Of a stretch of 64,000 bases of DNA, positions 1 through 9,600 are shown one piece after another. The position numbers were made by a program, and so were the translations under genes. The DNA comes from BCD1 sp965230565. Lineage in GTDB: Bacteria; Bacteroidota; Bacteroidia; Chitinophagales; Saprospiraceae. Each line of letters begins with the position of its first letter. The stretch's first letter is position 1. Location of the stretch: NCBI GenBank assembly GCA_965230565.1, contig CBDDLH010000016.1, positions 2,418,001-2,482,000 on the forward strand, written 5' to 3'. The notes under the pieces are model-generated. The model had not been told where the DNA came from. It made no database searches and worked only from the letters and a program-made list of their open reading frames with translations.

Positions 1-4
1 CCGT

Positions 5-859
5 ATGCTTGGCAAGCTTGTTTTTGCCTCTCTTTTAATTTGGATCCTTTTTGCACCCAACTTAGGACATTTCCCAAATGCCAGGGATTTAAGTGAAACA
101 GTTATAGAAAAACAGGCAGAAGCATTCTGGGAAGCGGTTCGTGCCAAGGACTCCATTGCGATACAAAATAATGCAGGCCAGGATACACTAAAACCGACTG
201 TGGATACTAGTGATTCTGGTCCGAAAATCAATGATAGTGCGGAAACACAGGATACAACTGAAGCAGAAACTGTGCCTGTCCCCGTAGATACGCCATCAGT
301 AGATACGCCGGAAATTGATTCAATTATTCCAGATACCCAGGAGACCAACGAATCTTTAATGGATCAACCTTTGGGCAGTGCTGATAAAGATTCTGCTAAA
401 AAAGGTAAACCAGGAAAGGAAGGGACGACTCCTGATGATAAGAAACCTAAACCAGGTAAGGCTGACGATGATGAGGACGATGATGAGGAGGGAATAATCG
501 CCTGGTGGAAGAAAAACTACGAAGCCCGCAGGTTATCCTTATTCGTAATTCTAACCGGCTTCATCGGTTCTTTGGTCAGTGCCTTTTTAAGATCCATCAA
601 GATTGGTGAAAAAGCTTTTATTCCCAATAAATTCTTTGGCAGATCTGTCATGAATGCCAGGCTCATGCTTTCAACAGCTTCCGCTTTGGCCATTTACATC
701 TTTCTGAGCACCGGAATCATATTCGTATTCCAGGGTCCGATCAGTTTTGAATTGCTATTGACTTTTGCCTTTGTGGCAGGTTTTTCAGAAAGGCTGATCC
801 TGAGAAGCGTTGAAAAACTAACCAAGGAAGAATTGTATATGGGGAGGAAGAAGGATTAG
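5..859 (+). CDS. Hypothetical membrane protein with acidic linker
   Basis: I do not recognise the family. The 284-aa product starts with a hydrophobic stretch (residues 4-17) that could be a signal anchor. It continues with a long low-complexity region rich in Asp, Thr, Pro, Lys and Glu (about 45-165), including a run of Asp/Glu near 155-162. It ends with three hydrophobic segments (about 179-200, 220-242, 248-262) and a charged tail. This suggests an inner-membrane protein with a flexible soluble linker. The first ATG is four bases from the window edge, so the gene may begin upstream. It converges with the minus-strand barrel gene that follows. Confidence 0.6.
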   Translation: MLGKLVFASLLIWILFAPNLGHFPNARDLSETVIEKQAEAFWEAVRAKDSIAIQNNAGQDTLKPTVDTSDSGPKINDSAETQDTTEAETVPVPVDTPSVDTPEIDSIIPDTQETNESLMDQPLGSADKDSAKKGKPGKEGTTPDDKKPKPGKADDDEDDDEEGIIAWWKKNYEARRLSLFVILTGFIGSLVSAFLRSIKIGEKAFIPNKFFGRSVMNARLMLSTASALAIYIFLSTGIIFVFQGPISFELLLTFAFVAGFSERLILRSVEKLTKEELYMGRKKD

Positions 860-930
860 GAAAAATAGAAGGTGGAAAATTGGAAGCATGTAATTGTACA
901 TTGCCAATTTTCCACCTCAATAAAAGACAA

Positions 931-1584
931 CTAAAACAACCATCCAAGCATTACCCCAACGCTCATCAATGATCGTTCTACGGATACATTCCCTGTTGGT
1001 GTGGCATCTGGTCTGAAAAAATCTGCGGTAGTGCTTAGCTCAATAAAAAAGCCGCTATCACTCATAACCCCTCCTCCCAGGACCAATCCTGCAGAGAACA
1101 GGTTTTTGAACCCTTCAAATTTAATCGGACCAAAATCTTTACTTTCAGGAGTCAGCCTTTTCCGAAGTGCATAAGATGTATTTAATCCAGCTTTACCAAA
1201 ACCTTTCCATTTTTCACCAAAGGGAAGGAATTGCACAAAAACAGGTTTGAACTGCAATTCGGTCTCAGCCATACTCACCATACCCAGGCTATCCAGAGTA
1301 CCTTCAAGTTTCCGGTTTTGAATCAATAAATCAAACTGTAAATTAGACAGGGCTATTTTATTGCTGACAGGAACCAATGCTCTTCCTCCAAAGCGGAAAG
1401 CCATTGGTGATCTTGATATGAATTGTCTTTCATTATTATCCTCACTGATTTGTATTTTTTGAAAACTAAAACCGGTGATCAATCCAATATTTTTGTCTTG
1501 CTGCTGGCCTATTGCTGAAGTTGCGCTGAACAGGAAAAGCAATAACGATAAAAGTGAATATTTTAGAAATTTGACGTTGTACAT
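931..1584 (-). CDS. Putative outer-membrane beta-barrel protein
   Basis: The 217-aa product has a cleavable signal peptide ending at about residue 26 (Ala-Ile-Gly-Gln). It is followed by alternating hydrophobic/polar strands and ends in Leu-Phe, as is common for small Bacteroidota outer-membrane barrels. The specific function is unknown. It lies 36 bp downstream of the secreted 579-aa protein on the same strand and is probably co-transcribed with it and with the EAD11 protein. It could equally be a soluble periplasmic beta protein. Confidence 0.6.
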   Translation of the reverse strand: MYNVKFLKYSLLSLLLFLFSATSAIGQQQDKNIGLITGFSFQKIQISEDNNERQFISRSPMAFRFGGRALVPVSNKIALSNLQFDLLIQNRKLEGTLDSLGMVSMAETELQFKPVFVQFLPFGEKWKGFGKAGLNTSYALRKRLTPESKDFGPIKFEGFKNLFSAGLVLGGGVMSDSGFFIELSTTADFFRPDATPTGNVSVERSLMSVGVMLGWLF

Positions 1585-1620
1585 GATTTAAGGTTTCAAT
1601 TATGGATTTGTATCAGGTTT

Positions 1621-3360
1621 TCAAAAGGAATTTACCGGCAGATAGACGCGGAATCCAAGATTCCACCATTCTGTATATTCGGTTAAAAACCCTTTATTTA
1701 AAGGTTGTGAGATCAGGGTGATATTTAATAAAACTTCAGAAAGTCCCTGGAACATTTTAACTCCAATGTGTCCCCTCAGTCCTCCAACTAATTGAGTATA
1801 GCCCCTTTGGGGTTCATCCACCTGGAATATTTTCCCAAAGGCCATTACTCCTACCCTAGCGCTCTTTTTTTGCAGTATATCATAATTAGCACTGATTTCT
1901 CCAAAGGAGGTGAGACTGTATATTTCGTTGTCAGCATTTTCCCAGGTCATTTTTCTATAGGATCCCGTTAAGCCAACCTCGAGTCTCTGCAGTACTTTAA
2001 AATTAATCCCAAGTCTGGGTTCATTCCAATTCTGGATACCTCCCGGAAGGCCCAACGTTGAATCGATTTCCAAATCGCTATGTGCAAAGCCAATTTCCAG
2101 AAAATAAGGGTAAAAAACTTTATGGTTAACGTTCAACGTCAAATCGGTATGCACGCCATTTTCAAAGTCGGCCCTGAGCTGATACTTTTTATTGGATTTG
2201 ATATTCTCATAATCAACCAGGCCCAGCAAAATAGTGTCCGCAATATTTAAGCCTATTCTTGCCTCTTCGGGAAGTTGTTGTGCCTTAAATATCATTTTGC
2301 TGTCGACACTACTTATATCCGGTTGCCCGCTAAAAGAAACAATGCGAATCTGATCCCATTTATTTTCATAAAACTCCGGTTCTTTCACCAGATCCTGAAC
2401 GTAAAACGATTGGATCCTGGAGGGCACAATGTTAATCAATGGTTTTGGATATGCAATTATGGCAATAGTATCTTTAGATAATGCATTGGAAAGAGTTGCC
2501 TCCACCCCGTCAAACACCCTTAATTCCACCAAAAATGTATCCGTTTCATTTGGAATCACCTTACAATTCATGCCTGCTCCGATCACCTTCAGGTGTTCAT
2601 CTGGCAAACTGCCCGCATCTTGAATTCTGATCCATTCATAGGTTAAATATTTTGTAGGCGTATCTTCATCTATTGTGTAAAAGGCATCAAGGTGTAAGGT
2701 ATCCCCAACGATAACCGCAACGGTCTCCACAGAACTCCTGTTTCTGGTATTTGCATTTTCCTCAACCACACTGATTTTAGCTTTCGGAATAAAATGCGAC
2801 TCGCTGAACAGCTCCTTCAAGGCATTTACGATTTCCCGTTCAATAGTGGCGACACCTTCCTCCTTGCTAAAGAGTCGTGTAGAAACAGATTTCTCATAAA
2901 AATCCAATACCTGGCTTTCTTTAATGGTTTTTCCGTGTTTTACAGGGTATAGAATAAACTGATACTCAATAAGATCCTGGAAACTGTCCGTGTTGACTTG
3001 CAGAAATAATTCATACCGGCTTATGCTGTCCCTCAATTCCCGGATGACCCTTTCTACCTCATCATCATTCGGAACCGGCATCTCAAAAATTATGCGCTTT
3101 TTTGCCTCGGAAGCAGCTACCTGATTTTGCTCTGCCGCCAACATGTCATTGATATTCAGCACCCCCTTCTTTTTTAATAACCTATGGCCATTTTCATCCT
3201 TTAACGAGTAGAGTTTTTTTTCAATGAGGGACAATGAAAAAGTACTTTCCGGGGCGTACAGGGCTATTTTCTTTGCACCAGTGTTTTGTGCCGCTAATCC
3301 AGGCAAAAAAGAAAAAAACCACAAAATCGACAAGCAATATTTCAGGGTATCAGAAGTCAT
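1621..3360 (-). CDS. Secreted protein with PKD-like middle and barrel-like C-terminus
   Basis: No named family is recognised. I chose the ATG at 3360 because a hydrophobic signal peptide ending at Gly-Leu-Ala-Ala-Gln follows at once, and because it overlaps the stop of the upstream EAD11 gene by 11 nt (ATGACTTCTGA), which suggests translational coupling. An in-frame ATG at 3390 would only add ten polar residues. The middle (about 220-310) looks like a PKD/Ig-like beta domain, with 'YEWI' and 'VELRVFDG' strand motifs. The last 170 residues alternate as in an outer-membrane barrel and end in Asn-Ser-Phe. A cell-envelope location is likely. The role is unknown. Confidence 0.6.
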   Translation of the reverse strand: MTSDTLKYCLSILWFFSFLPGLAAQNTGAKKIALYAPESTFSLSLIEKKLYSLKDENGHRLLKKKGVLNINDMLAAEQNQVAASEAKKRIIFEMPVPNDDEVERVIRELRDSISRYELFLQVNTDSFQDLIEYQFILYPVKHGKTIKESQVLDFYEKSVSTRLFSKEEGVATIEREIVNALKELFSESHFIPKAKISVVEENANTRNRSSVETVAVIVGDTLHLDAFYTIDEDTPTKYLTYEWIRIQDAGSLPDEHLKVIGAGMNCKVIPNETDTFLVELRVFDGVEATLSNALSKDTIAIIAYPKPLINIVPSRIQSFYVQDLVKEPEFYENKWDQIRIVSFSGQPDISSVDSKMIFKAQQLPEEARIGLNIADTILLGLVDYENIKSNKKYQLRADFENGVHTDLTLNVNHKVFYPYFLEIGFAHSDLEIDSTLGLPGGIQNWNEPRLGINFKVLQRLEVGLTGSYRKMTWENADNEIYSLTSFGEISANYDILQKKSARVGVMAFGKIFQVDEPQRGYTQLVGGLRGHIGVKMFQGLSEVLLNITLISQPLNKGFLTEYTEWWNLGFRVYLPVNSF

Positions 3361-4141
3361 AGGTTTTAAGTTTTTCACAAAGGGTTTCAATGTTTTCTCT
3401 ATTCTCTAGTTTCGCCCTTAAGTCTTCCATAATACCCTCTTTAATTTTAGGCAAAGATAGACCTCCAACCTTTCTGACTTCTTTAAGTTGAATCCCGGTA
3501 TTAACAACAATACCATTTGAAATCAATTTCAACTCACTGCCATTAAAGTTATATCTCTCCTCTCCGGCTTCATAAATACCGGAATAGTCCACTTTGAAAG
3601 ACTTGCTAAACCCGGTTTCCTCAAAATGAGCCTTCAGACAGGATTCAAATAAACCTGTCATATTTTCTCCCTCAAGGACAAGTTTAAATTCGGGCTTTTT
3701 TATGGCCGGTTTTTCTGTTTCGATTGGTGGTAACTCCGTAGTACCGGATTCCGGCTTTTCGGAAGGAATGGAATCAGAACCCTCTTCATCAATAATTGGT
3801 TGCTGTTGAGGGAAAACATCATCATAAAAAATTATTCCCAGAGCCAAAAGCACTATCCCAATACCTGCCACCCCAAAAACGACCTTTTTATTTCGTTTCC
3901 CTCTTTCGAAATCTACAGTTTTACTTATTTCGAGTAAGCTATTAGTGATTCTGTTCCGTTCCAGGTCGCTTTCTTCCTTGGAAAGAGTGCCATCCCAGCT
4001 ATCTTTTTTCAGCTTGCTGTAACGGCTCTTGAGTTGCTGAACGGAGGAATTCAAATAGGAATCATTGCCGGAAATAACCAACAATTTTTCAATTGCTTCT
4101 TCTATTCTGTTGTCGGTAATGAGTTTTTGGACTGGGTTCAT
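3350..4141 (-). CDS. EAD11-type effector-associated domain transmembrane protein
   Basis: Residues 1-78 match the EAD11 pattern: a helical bundle beginning 'LITDNRIEEAIEKLL' and ending in the diagnostic 'ERNRITNSLLEI' helix. EADs are known as small adaptor domains in prokaryotic NTP-dependent conflict systems, thought to recruit effectors by like-with-like contacts. A single transmembrane helix follows (about 86-106), then a Pro/Glu/Ser-rich linker and a 100-residue C-terminal domain with no recognised family. The gene overlaps the secreted protein downstream by 11 nt. By inference it couples a cytoplasmic adaptor to an envelope module. Partners carrying a matching EAD are not visible in the window. 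Confidence 0.75.
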   Translation of the reverse strand: MNPVQKLITDNRIEEAIEKLLVISGNDSYLNSSVQQLKSRYSKLKKDSWDGTLSKEESDLERNRITNSLLEISKTVDFERGKRNKKVVFGVAGIGIVLLALGIIFYDDVFPQQQPIIDEEGSDSIPSEKPESGTTELPPIETEKPAIKKPEFKLVLEGENMTGLFESCLKAHFEETGFSKSFKVDYSGIYEAGEERYNFNGSELKLISNGIVVNTGIQLKEVRKVGGLSLPKIKEGIMEDLRAKLENRENIETLCEKLKTYDF

Positions 4142-4291
4142 TTATTGGAAGATTGTCATTTGATTCTTGATGAAGATAGGGTTTAATTTCATAATAACAG
4201 AAAACATCCACATCTTATTTCGCAAGACAAACTTATTGGCAATTATTTTGACTCGGATTTCAATAATCACAAAAACCAAAAATACAATATT

Positions 4292-4386
4292 GGGTAAACC
4301 CGGGACTCGAATCTACCTGGCCCGGCAGACAGGCCCTATCCTCCGCCGTCACAAGGCGACATTCTACCAGTTAAACTAGGTTCACC
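4292..4386 (-). tRNA. tRNA-His(GUG)-like gene with 22-nt T-arm insertion
   Basis: On the minus strand the sequence folds as acceptor GTGAACC with a possible G-1, T8-A9, D-arm with GG at 18-19, anticodon stem TCGCC/GGCGG, loop TTGTGAC (anticodon GTG), and a 3' acceptor half. Between the 5' T-stem (TAGGG) and the T-loop (TTCGAGT) sits a 22-nt insertion at 4312-4333. It is identical to the insertion in the tRNA-like gene at 17537-17632. Without it the gene is of normal length. The T-stem/acceptor register is ambiguous by one base. Whether the gene is functional is uncertain. Confidence 0.65.
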
Positions 4387-4408
4387 AAAAAAATTATGCA
4401 TAAAGTCG

Positions 4409-4480
4409 TAGCGATGATTGGGTTCGAACCAATGATCTTCTCCATGTAAGGGAGCTGCGTTGCCTCTACGCCACATCGCT
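4409..4480 (-). tRNA. tRNA-Val(UAC)
   Basis: A canonical 72-nt cloverleaf. Acceptor AGCGATG pairs with CATCGCT, the anticodon loop CTTACAT gives UAC, T-stem ATTGG/CCAAT encloses TTCGAAC, and the discriminator is A. There is no CCA. It lies between the His-like and Gly genes with short spacers, so the three are probably one transcript. Confidence 0.93.
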
Positions 4481-4487
4481 AGTTTGG

Positions 4488-4558
4488 AGCGAGTAGACGG
4501 TAACGATCCGTCGTCTTCCGGGTGGAAGCCGGAGGCTCTGCCATTGAGCTATACTCGC
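4488..4558 (-). tRNA. tRNA-Gly(UCC)
   Basis: A 71-nt cloverleaf. Acceptor GCGAGTA pairs with TACTCGC, D-arm TAGCTCAATGGCAGAGC, anticodon stem TCCGG/CCGGA with loop CTTCCAC (UCC). The T-arm GACGG/CCGTC encloses ATCGTTA, so position 54 is A rather than T. This is an unusual T-loop, although non-canonical T-loops are known in some bacterial tRNA-Gly. The discriminator is T. Confidence 0.88.
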
Positions 4559-4833
4559 ATTATTTGTGATCCCGACGGGTTTAAGTTTTGTAAATATAAT
4601 CAATTTACTATCAAGGCTTTAAGAAAACACTTGTTTGAAGCTTAGAAATAATTGAAACAAAAAATGATATTGAAGCTTACATTGGTGTCAGGAAGACCTT
4701 TAAAATCAGTTATTCCGGGTCAAGTCAAGGCCACTAAATGGAAAAACCAAATTAAAGGATTCCAAAGGTTCTGTGTGCTTGTTGATTTTCCTATATTTTC
4801 TGCTTTCAAAATAAGGAAAATCAAAAAGGAATT

Positions 4834-6609
4834 TTATACCTCCAATGAAATCCTGGCTATTGGTTGAATATTTAAGTCGTAGGATAATTCATTGTAAGAA
4901 ACAACCCTTAATCTTGGAAATTCCTGAGAAATGATGCTATGGAAAATCGGCCGAACATCAGAAGTAGTTAAGATAGATGGCACTTGGGCATAGGAAAGCA
5001 GATTATCCACTTCATCATGAACGGCTTTTATGAGCAAATCCAATTTGTTTTCAGAAAATCCGCCTCCGTTATTCCGGCTACTGGAAATCATCTGCTCAAT
5101 CACCGGATCGAGTAAGTAAACAGTTAACGTATTCCCACCCATTGTAAGCTTGTTACAAATTTGTCTCTTCAATCCGATTCTAATAAATGAACTCAAGTTT
5201 TGAACGTATTCATCTGTTGAATCTAATGGTTCTTTCATTAGTGGAAGGCGATCATCAAACACAATGAAACGAGAAGAGTCAACTACGATATAGCTATAAT
5301 TTATTAACTGTTCTAAAATCAACCGCAGGTTTCGAATTGAAATTTCTTCTGCAATGAGTGCTCGTAAGACTTGAGTAATTTGAGATATGGAAAACGTTTC
5401 CTTGGCTGTATTCACCAATGCAGGGAATGCCTCTTTCAGCAGATTCAAATTTTTTTCTACAATAGGTAGATCAATGAAACATGAAGCATGTCGCTTCAAC
5501 TCTGCACCGAAACTTAAAACAAAATACCCAAGTTGATTCCACGTGGTGAGTCCTGCCATCTCTGCAATATCTCCATACTCATTATCAATAATGCTGAATT
5601 CAAGACCCGTCATAGGATTAACGGATTGTATCCCTTCGATATTTAATAAAGACAGTCTATCCACAGTGTCATTTACCAATAGGCTTTCAGGTGACAAACC
5701 AACTTTGGGTAATGTTGTTAAATGGTTTATCTTGAAAGCAAAACTATTTGGTTTTAAAGATTCATTTATAGAAAAGTGATAGTCAGGGAAGCGAATACCT
5801 TGCTCGTAAAAAAGACCATCACGCATAATTTTGAAGACATCTTGTGCATTTTCGGTATCGGTCAAAGTTAGTTTTTGCAAATAATCTCTTGGCAACTGAA
5901 TTTCAACCTGACTGGATCCTAGTTCGGCAATTAGACGTTCAACGACGGTCTCATTTGGTGCATTTGTCTTAGTAGCCTCTTGAAGTACTTTCAAAACCTT
6001 TTTCAGGTCGAAGATAGATATCCTCATATCAAGTACTGAAGAAAGAATGTCGTGTAAATTTTTCAAATCAGGAATGGGCCTGTCATTAGAATTTGAAAGT
6101 TTTGATGTGTAATTATCAAGCTCATCAATATATTCCTCAGCTTGATAGGGCCCAAAAAGTATAGATGGTTTCAACTTGATTATTTCAACACTCAATAGAT
6201 TAAAGAATTCAATGATATCAGATTTTGAAGCATTTTCCTGAGTTTCATTTTCTCTCTTGAGCCATGATAAGATTTCTTCTTTGGGTGCAGTTAAACCGGA
6301 ATGCAGAGAAGTGACATAGCTGAAAACACGATTGAGTAATTCATCTGGATATCGGCACTTTTCATTATCAATTGAAAGCCCAAGAAATCGCCTAGGTTGC
6401 TCTAATTCACCTTCAAGTGATTTGATTCCTACCTCTAAATACCCGGGAATTCCAAGTATTTCCCTAACATCATTCAGCCCTAAGTTAATATCATTAAGAA
6501 TGTCATGAAAAAGTGGCTCTTCAGAAGTTATGGATTGAAATAGTTTAATATCCAATTCTATAACTACTCGAGAAAGGGCTTGCTTTTTTTGGGTCTGATC
6601 TGCTTGCAT
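4834..6609 (-). CDS. Soluble FHIPEP (FlhA/SctV C-domain) protein with duplicated module
   Basis: The 591-aa product lacks the eight N-terminal membrane helices of FlhA/SctV but carries the whole cytoplasmic export-gate region at about 233-591. Visible landmarks are 'EEISIRNLRLILEQL' (family: xVPIRDxRTILExL), 'LDPVIEQMI' (family: LDxxLExxL) and the closing 'SDVRPIFHSI...FPRL..VSYNEL', which follows the FlhA ending VLLxxxxxRPxxxxxxxxxxPxLxVLSxxEL. Residues 12-215 look like a second, diverged copy: 'LHDILSSVLDMRISIFDLKKVL' runs parallel to the 'ITQVLRALIAEEISIRNLRLIL' stretch. It is the last gene of the five-gene operon, 55 bp after the TPR-FHIPEP gene. In type III secretion this domain forms a nonameric ring. 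A scaffold role here is inference. Confidence 0.8.
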   Translation of the reverse strand: MQADQTQKKQALSRVVIELDIKLFQSITSEEPLFHDILNDINLGLNDVREILGIPGYLEVGIKSLEGELEQPRRFLGLSIDNEKCRYPDELLNRVFSYVTSLHSGLTAPKEEILSWLKRENETQENASKSDIIEFFNLLSVEIIKLKPSILFGPYQAEEYIDELDNYTSKLSNSNDRPIPDLKNLHDILSSVLDMRISIFDLKKVLKVLQEATKTNAPNETVVERLIAELGSSQVEIQLPRDYLQKLTLTDTENAQDVFKIMRDGLFYEQGIRFPDYHFSINESLKPNSFAFKINHLTTLPKVGLSPESLLVNDTVDRLSLLNIEGIQSVNPMTGLEFSIIDNEYGDIAEMAGLTTWNQLGYFVLSFGAELKRHASCFIDLPIVEKNLNLLKEAFPALVNTAKETFSISQITQVLRALIAEEISIRNLRLILEQLINYSYIVVDSSRFIVFDDRLPLMKEPLDSTDEYVQNLSSFIRIGLKRQICNKLTMGGNTLTVYLLDPVIEQMISSSRNNGGGFSENKLDLLIKAVHDEVDNLLSYAQVPSILTTSDVRPIFHSIISQEFPRLRVVSYNELSYDLNIQPIARISLEV

Positions 6610-6664
6610 TGTCTGGTGTCATTTAGTTATGTATAAAAAATCAATGGCGCAACTGGGAAGGATG

Positions 6665-9600
6665 TCAGAGGATACGTTCATTCTTGGAAATTACCATTAG
6701 GTTAGGATGTTCAATCGCTACTAATTGTCTTACAAATGGTCGTGTATTGGCATTTTTCACCACTAATACCTGATTAAAATGATCAGGATCTACTATTTCA
6801 CGGATCTCCGTTAATACTGACTGTGTTTCTTCCGGAGACATAGCCAGGAATGTTTTATCATGTTGTTGCAAAATTGAGTCTGCAATTTTGTTTTCTATTT
6901 CACTTGGAAGAGCAATAAGGCCATCGTTGGCACTGTTTCCTGGAAGGATTTCTTTTAATTGGAGCCTGACTTTCTGAATTATGAGACTCACTTCATTCTT
7001 CAATAAACCTATATCCTTTAAGGTCTCTAGTATTTTCCTCCAGTTGGTAATTGGCACGTTTTCTTTTACTAGAGCACTTAAAACCTTGCTAAAATAAAGT
7101 CGTGCTCGATTGGTTGGTAGAACGGCATCCACTAAAGCCCTTCCTTCCTCTGTTTCTTCCCATTCCAATATTAAATTATGAACTTCCTGGATTCCTAGGA
7201 ATTGAACTAAATTACGACGCAAAACAGCTTCCAAATGATAAACCATATATAGCCGAGAATTTTCCCATATCTCAAAATCCTTTTCTCGCAAAATATCCAG
7301 ATACATTTTGTCTACCCAGCACCCTGGCTGTCCAGTCAAGGGATGCAACTTCTCTGAAAGTGCAGAAGTAGGGATTTGAAGGGCTTCCAAAGATATTTGG
7401 GAGGCAAGACAATAAAACATCCCCGGTTCAAGAAAACCCATTTCAATTGGAACTTCGTCTAATAGTATTACGTAGTTCCCTGTAGGTAAATCAGTTTCAT
7501 TGCCTCTTAACCTAACTCCAGGAACCTTAACTCCCATATTTGCCAAAATTCTTTCTCGCATTTCTGGTAAGAAAGTTTTAAAAAGCTCCCATTCACTATC
7601 AGGCCCTTCAGGTAATGCCTTTAATTCGATTTCTACGGCAACAGGGGTAACAATTGGATGGAAAGAATTATTACCAACTGAACTCTCAAAAAGTTGGAAT
7701 TGTGTATCCAAAAAATCTCCTAAACCAGTTCTTGCCTCAATTAGTACTTCTTTAATGTCAGCTTCCAATGACCTATTCTCAAGGCAAGATTCCCAGTAAG
7801 CATCTAAATTCCAATATTGTTGGAGGTTGTTTAATCGCTTTTTGCAAACTTCAGCTAATTTAAGGCCTGGGTTATCTAGATTACTTTGGATAAACAGCTC
7901 AAAAGCTTTATTAAAGTATAATAAGGTTTCATCTTCTCTGTTAAAATTATCTTGAGGCAAGATTGGATTCGGATGTAGGATGGATGTTAATCCAAGTAGA
8001 GAATAGCAAATGGCTTTAATCTCATTGTTCTGCGATTTTTGGGCACAAAGCATTGCCGAAAAATAGCTTGACCTAGCTGCAACTTCTTTTCCCTCCACTA
8101 AATGGTGATCTCCAAGTTCCTGCCAACTTAAGGATAGTTCCTCAAAAGAACTATTACATTTAAGTAGGTGTTCCACCTCCCTATAAATATCTACTATTTT
8201 ATTTGTTTCCACTTGCCCTCTACCATACTTAGTACTGTATTCGATAAGTCTTTTTTCGAGGAAAAGTTGAACACTTTCCGAATAAAAATCCTTAACAATA
8301 ATCGTTTTAACAGCTTGCATAGCGTCTTGCCAGTCATTGAGACTACTAGAAGTGTACATCCAATAAAGATTAATCAGGATATTATCATTCTTTAAATTGG
8401 ATGCTTCTTTGAATTTTTCTTGTGCAGAGTTTAATTTGTCATTCCATTTTTCGTTGGAACCTGAAAATAGTATTTGTAAACCCTCAACAAAAAGTTTATC
8501 TGCTAATTTGGTAATTCTAGTAGGGTGATAATGATTTATTTCCCTGAGTTTCCTGTGGAGTCGATTTGCCTTGGCCGTGTTTTCAACAACGAATTTCCAT
8601 TTTGCTTGTCTTTCTGCTACACGAGATAAATCCATAAAAGTTCTTGCGGCTTCTCTTGTTAAGGAGACCATCTTTAAGCATATTTCCAATGACGATTTAT
8701 ACAATTCTTGAGCTCTAGACCATTCCCCTTGTACTTCATACAATTTTCCTTGTGCCTTGTAATAATCAACCTGATAAGAATCGTATTCGACTAATAGTGA
8801 TTTTTGACATTTATTGAGTACCTTTTGAGCTCCTTTTATATCTCCTTGCATAAAAAGTAACTCTGCATAGTTTATCCTTGAAAGATCTTCAAATTTTTTC
8901 AGCCCCATTTTATCCCAGTGCTTAATCGAATTAAATATGAAATTTTGGGCTTGGTCAAATTCACCTTGCTGCAAGTAGTATTCGCCAAGATTGTGCAGAG
9001 CTGCCCCAATGTCCCATTTTGTTGCCTGTTTATGATCCTTCAATTCAATGAATTTTTGAACTGCCTTTTTTAGCTCACCTTGTGATTGATGGAGAAACCC
9101 CTTCCTATAGAGTAACTCTTTTTCTAGGTATGAGTATTCTTTAAGGTTATAAGTTTTAATAATCCTATCTAATTCTTTCTCAACCATAAGATACCGACCA
9201 GAATTAAATAATAGTTCAATATATGTTAAATGTAAATAGCTCTTTCCAATCAAGTCGTCTTCTATATCAAATAAACTATTAAGAGCTCTAAAAGCACAGT
9301 CTAACAATTGAGGGCTCCTATTAAAATAAACCTGAAAAAAAGTTTCAATAACAATCTTATGAAGGCTCTTTTCTTCAGAAAATTGGGTCCACACCGTATG
9401 AAGTAATTCTAATGTTTGCAAAAATGAATCAAATTCTTTTCCTTGTGCCTGGAGTAAGAGGCATTGGTCTTTCCAAGACGAAATTTCAAGTCTTATGTTT
9501 CCTTGTTCTCTTGCAATTTTGACTGATTCTCCAAAATAATAGAAAGCTTTTTCAAATTTACGCTGGTGCCAATGGATATTTGCAAATTGTGCATAATCAA

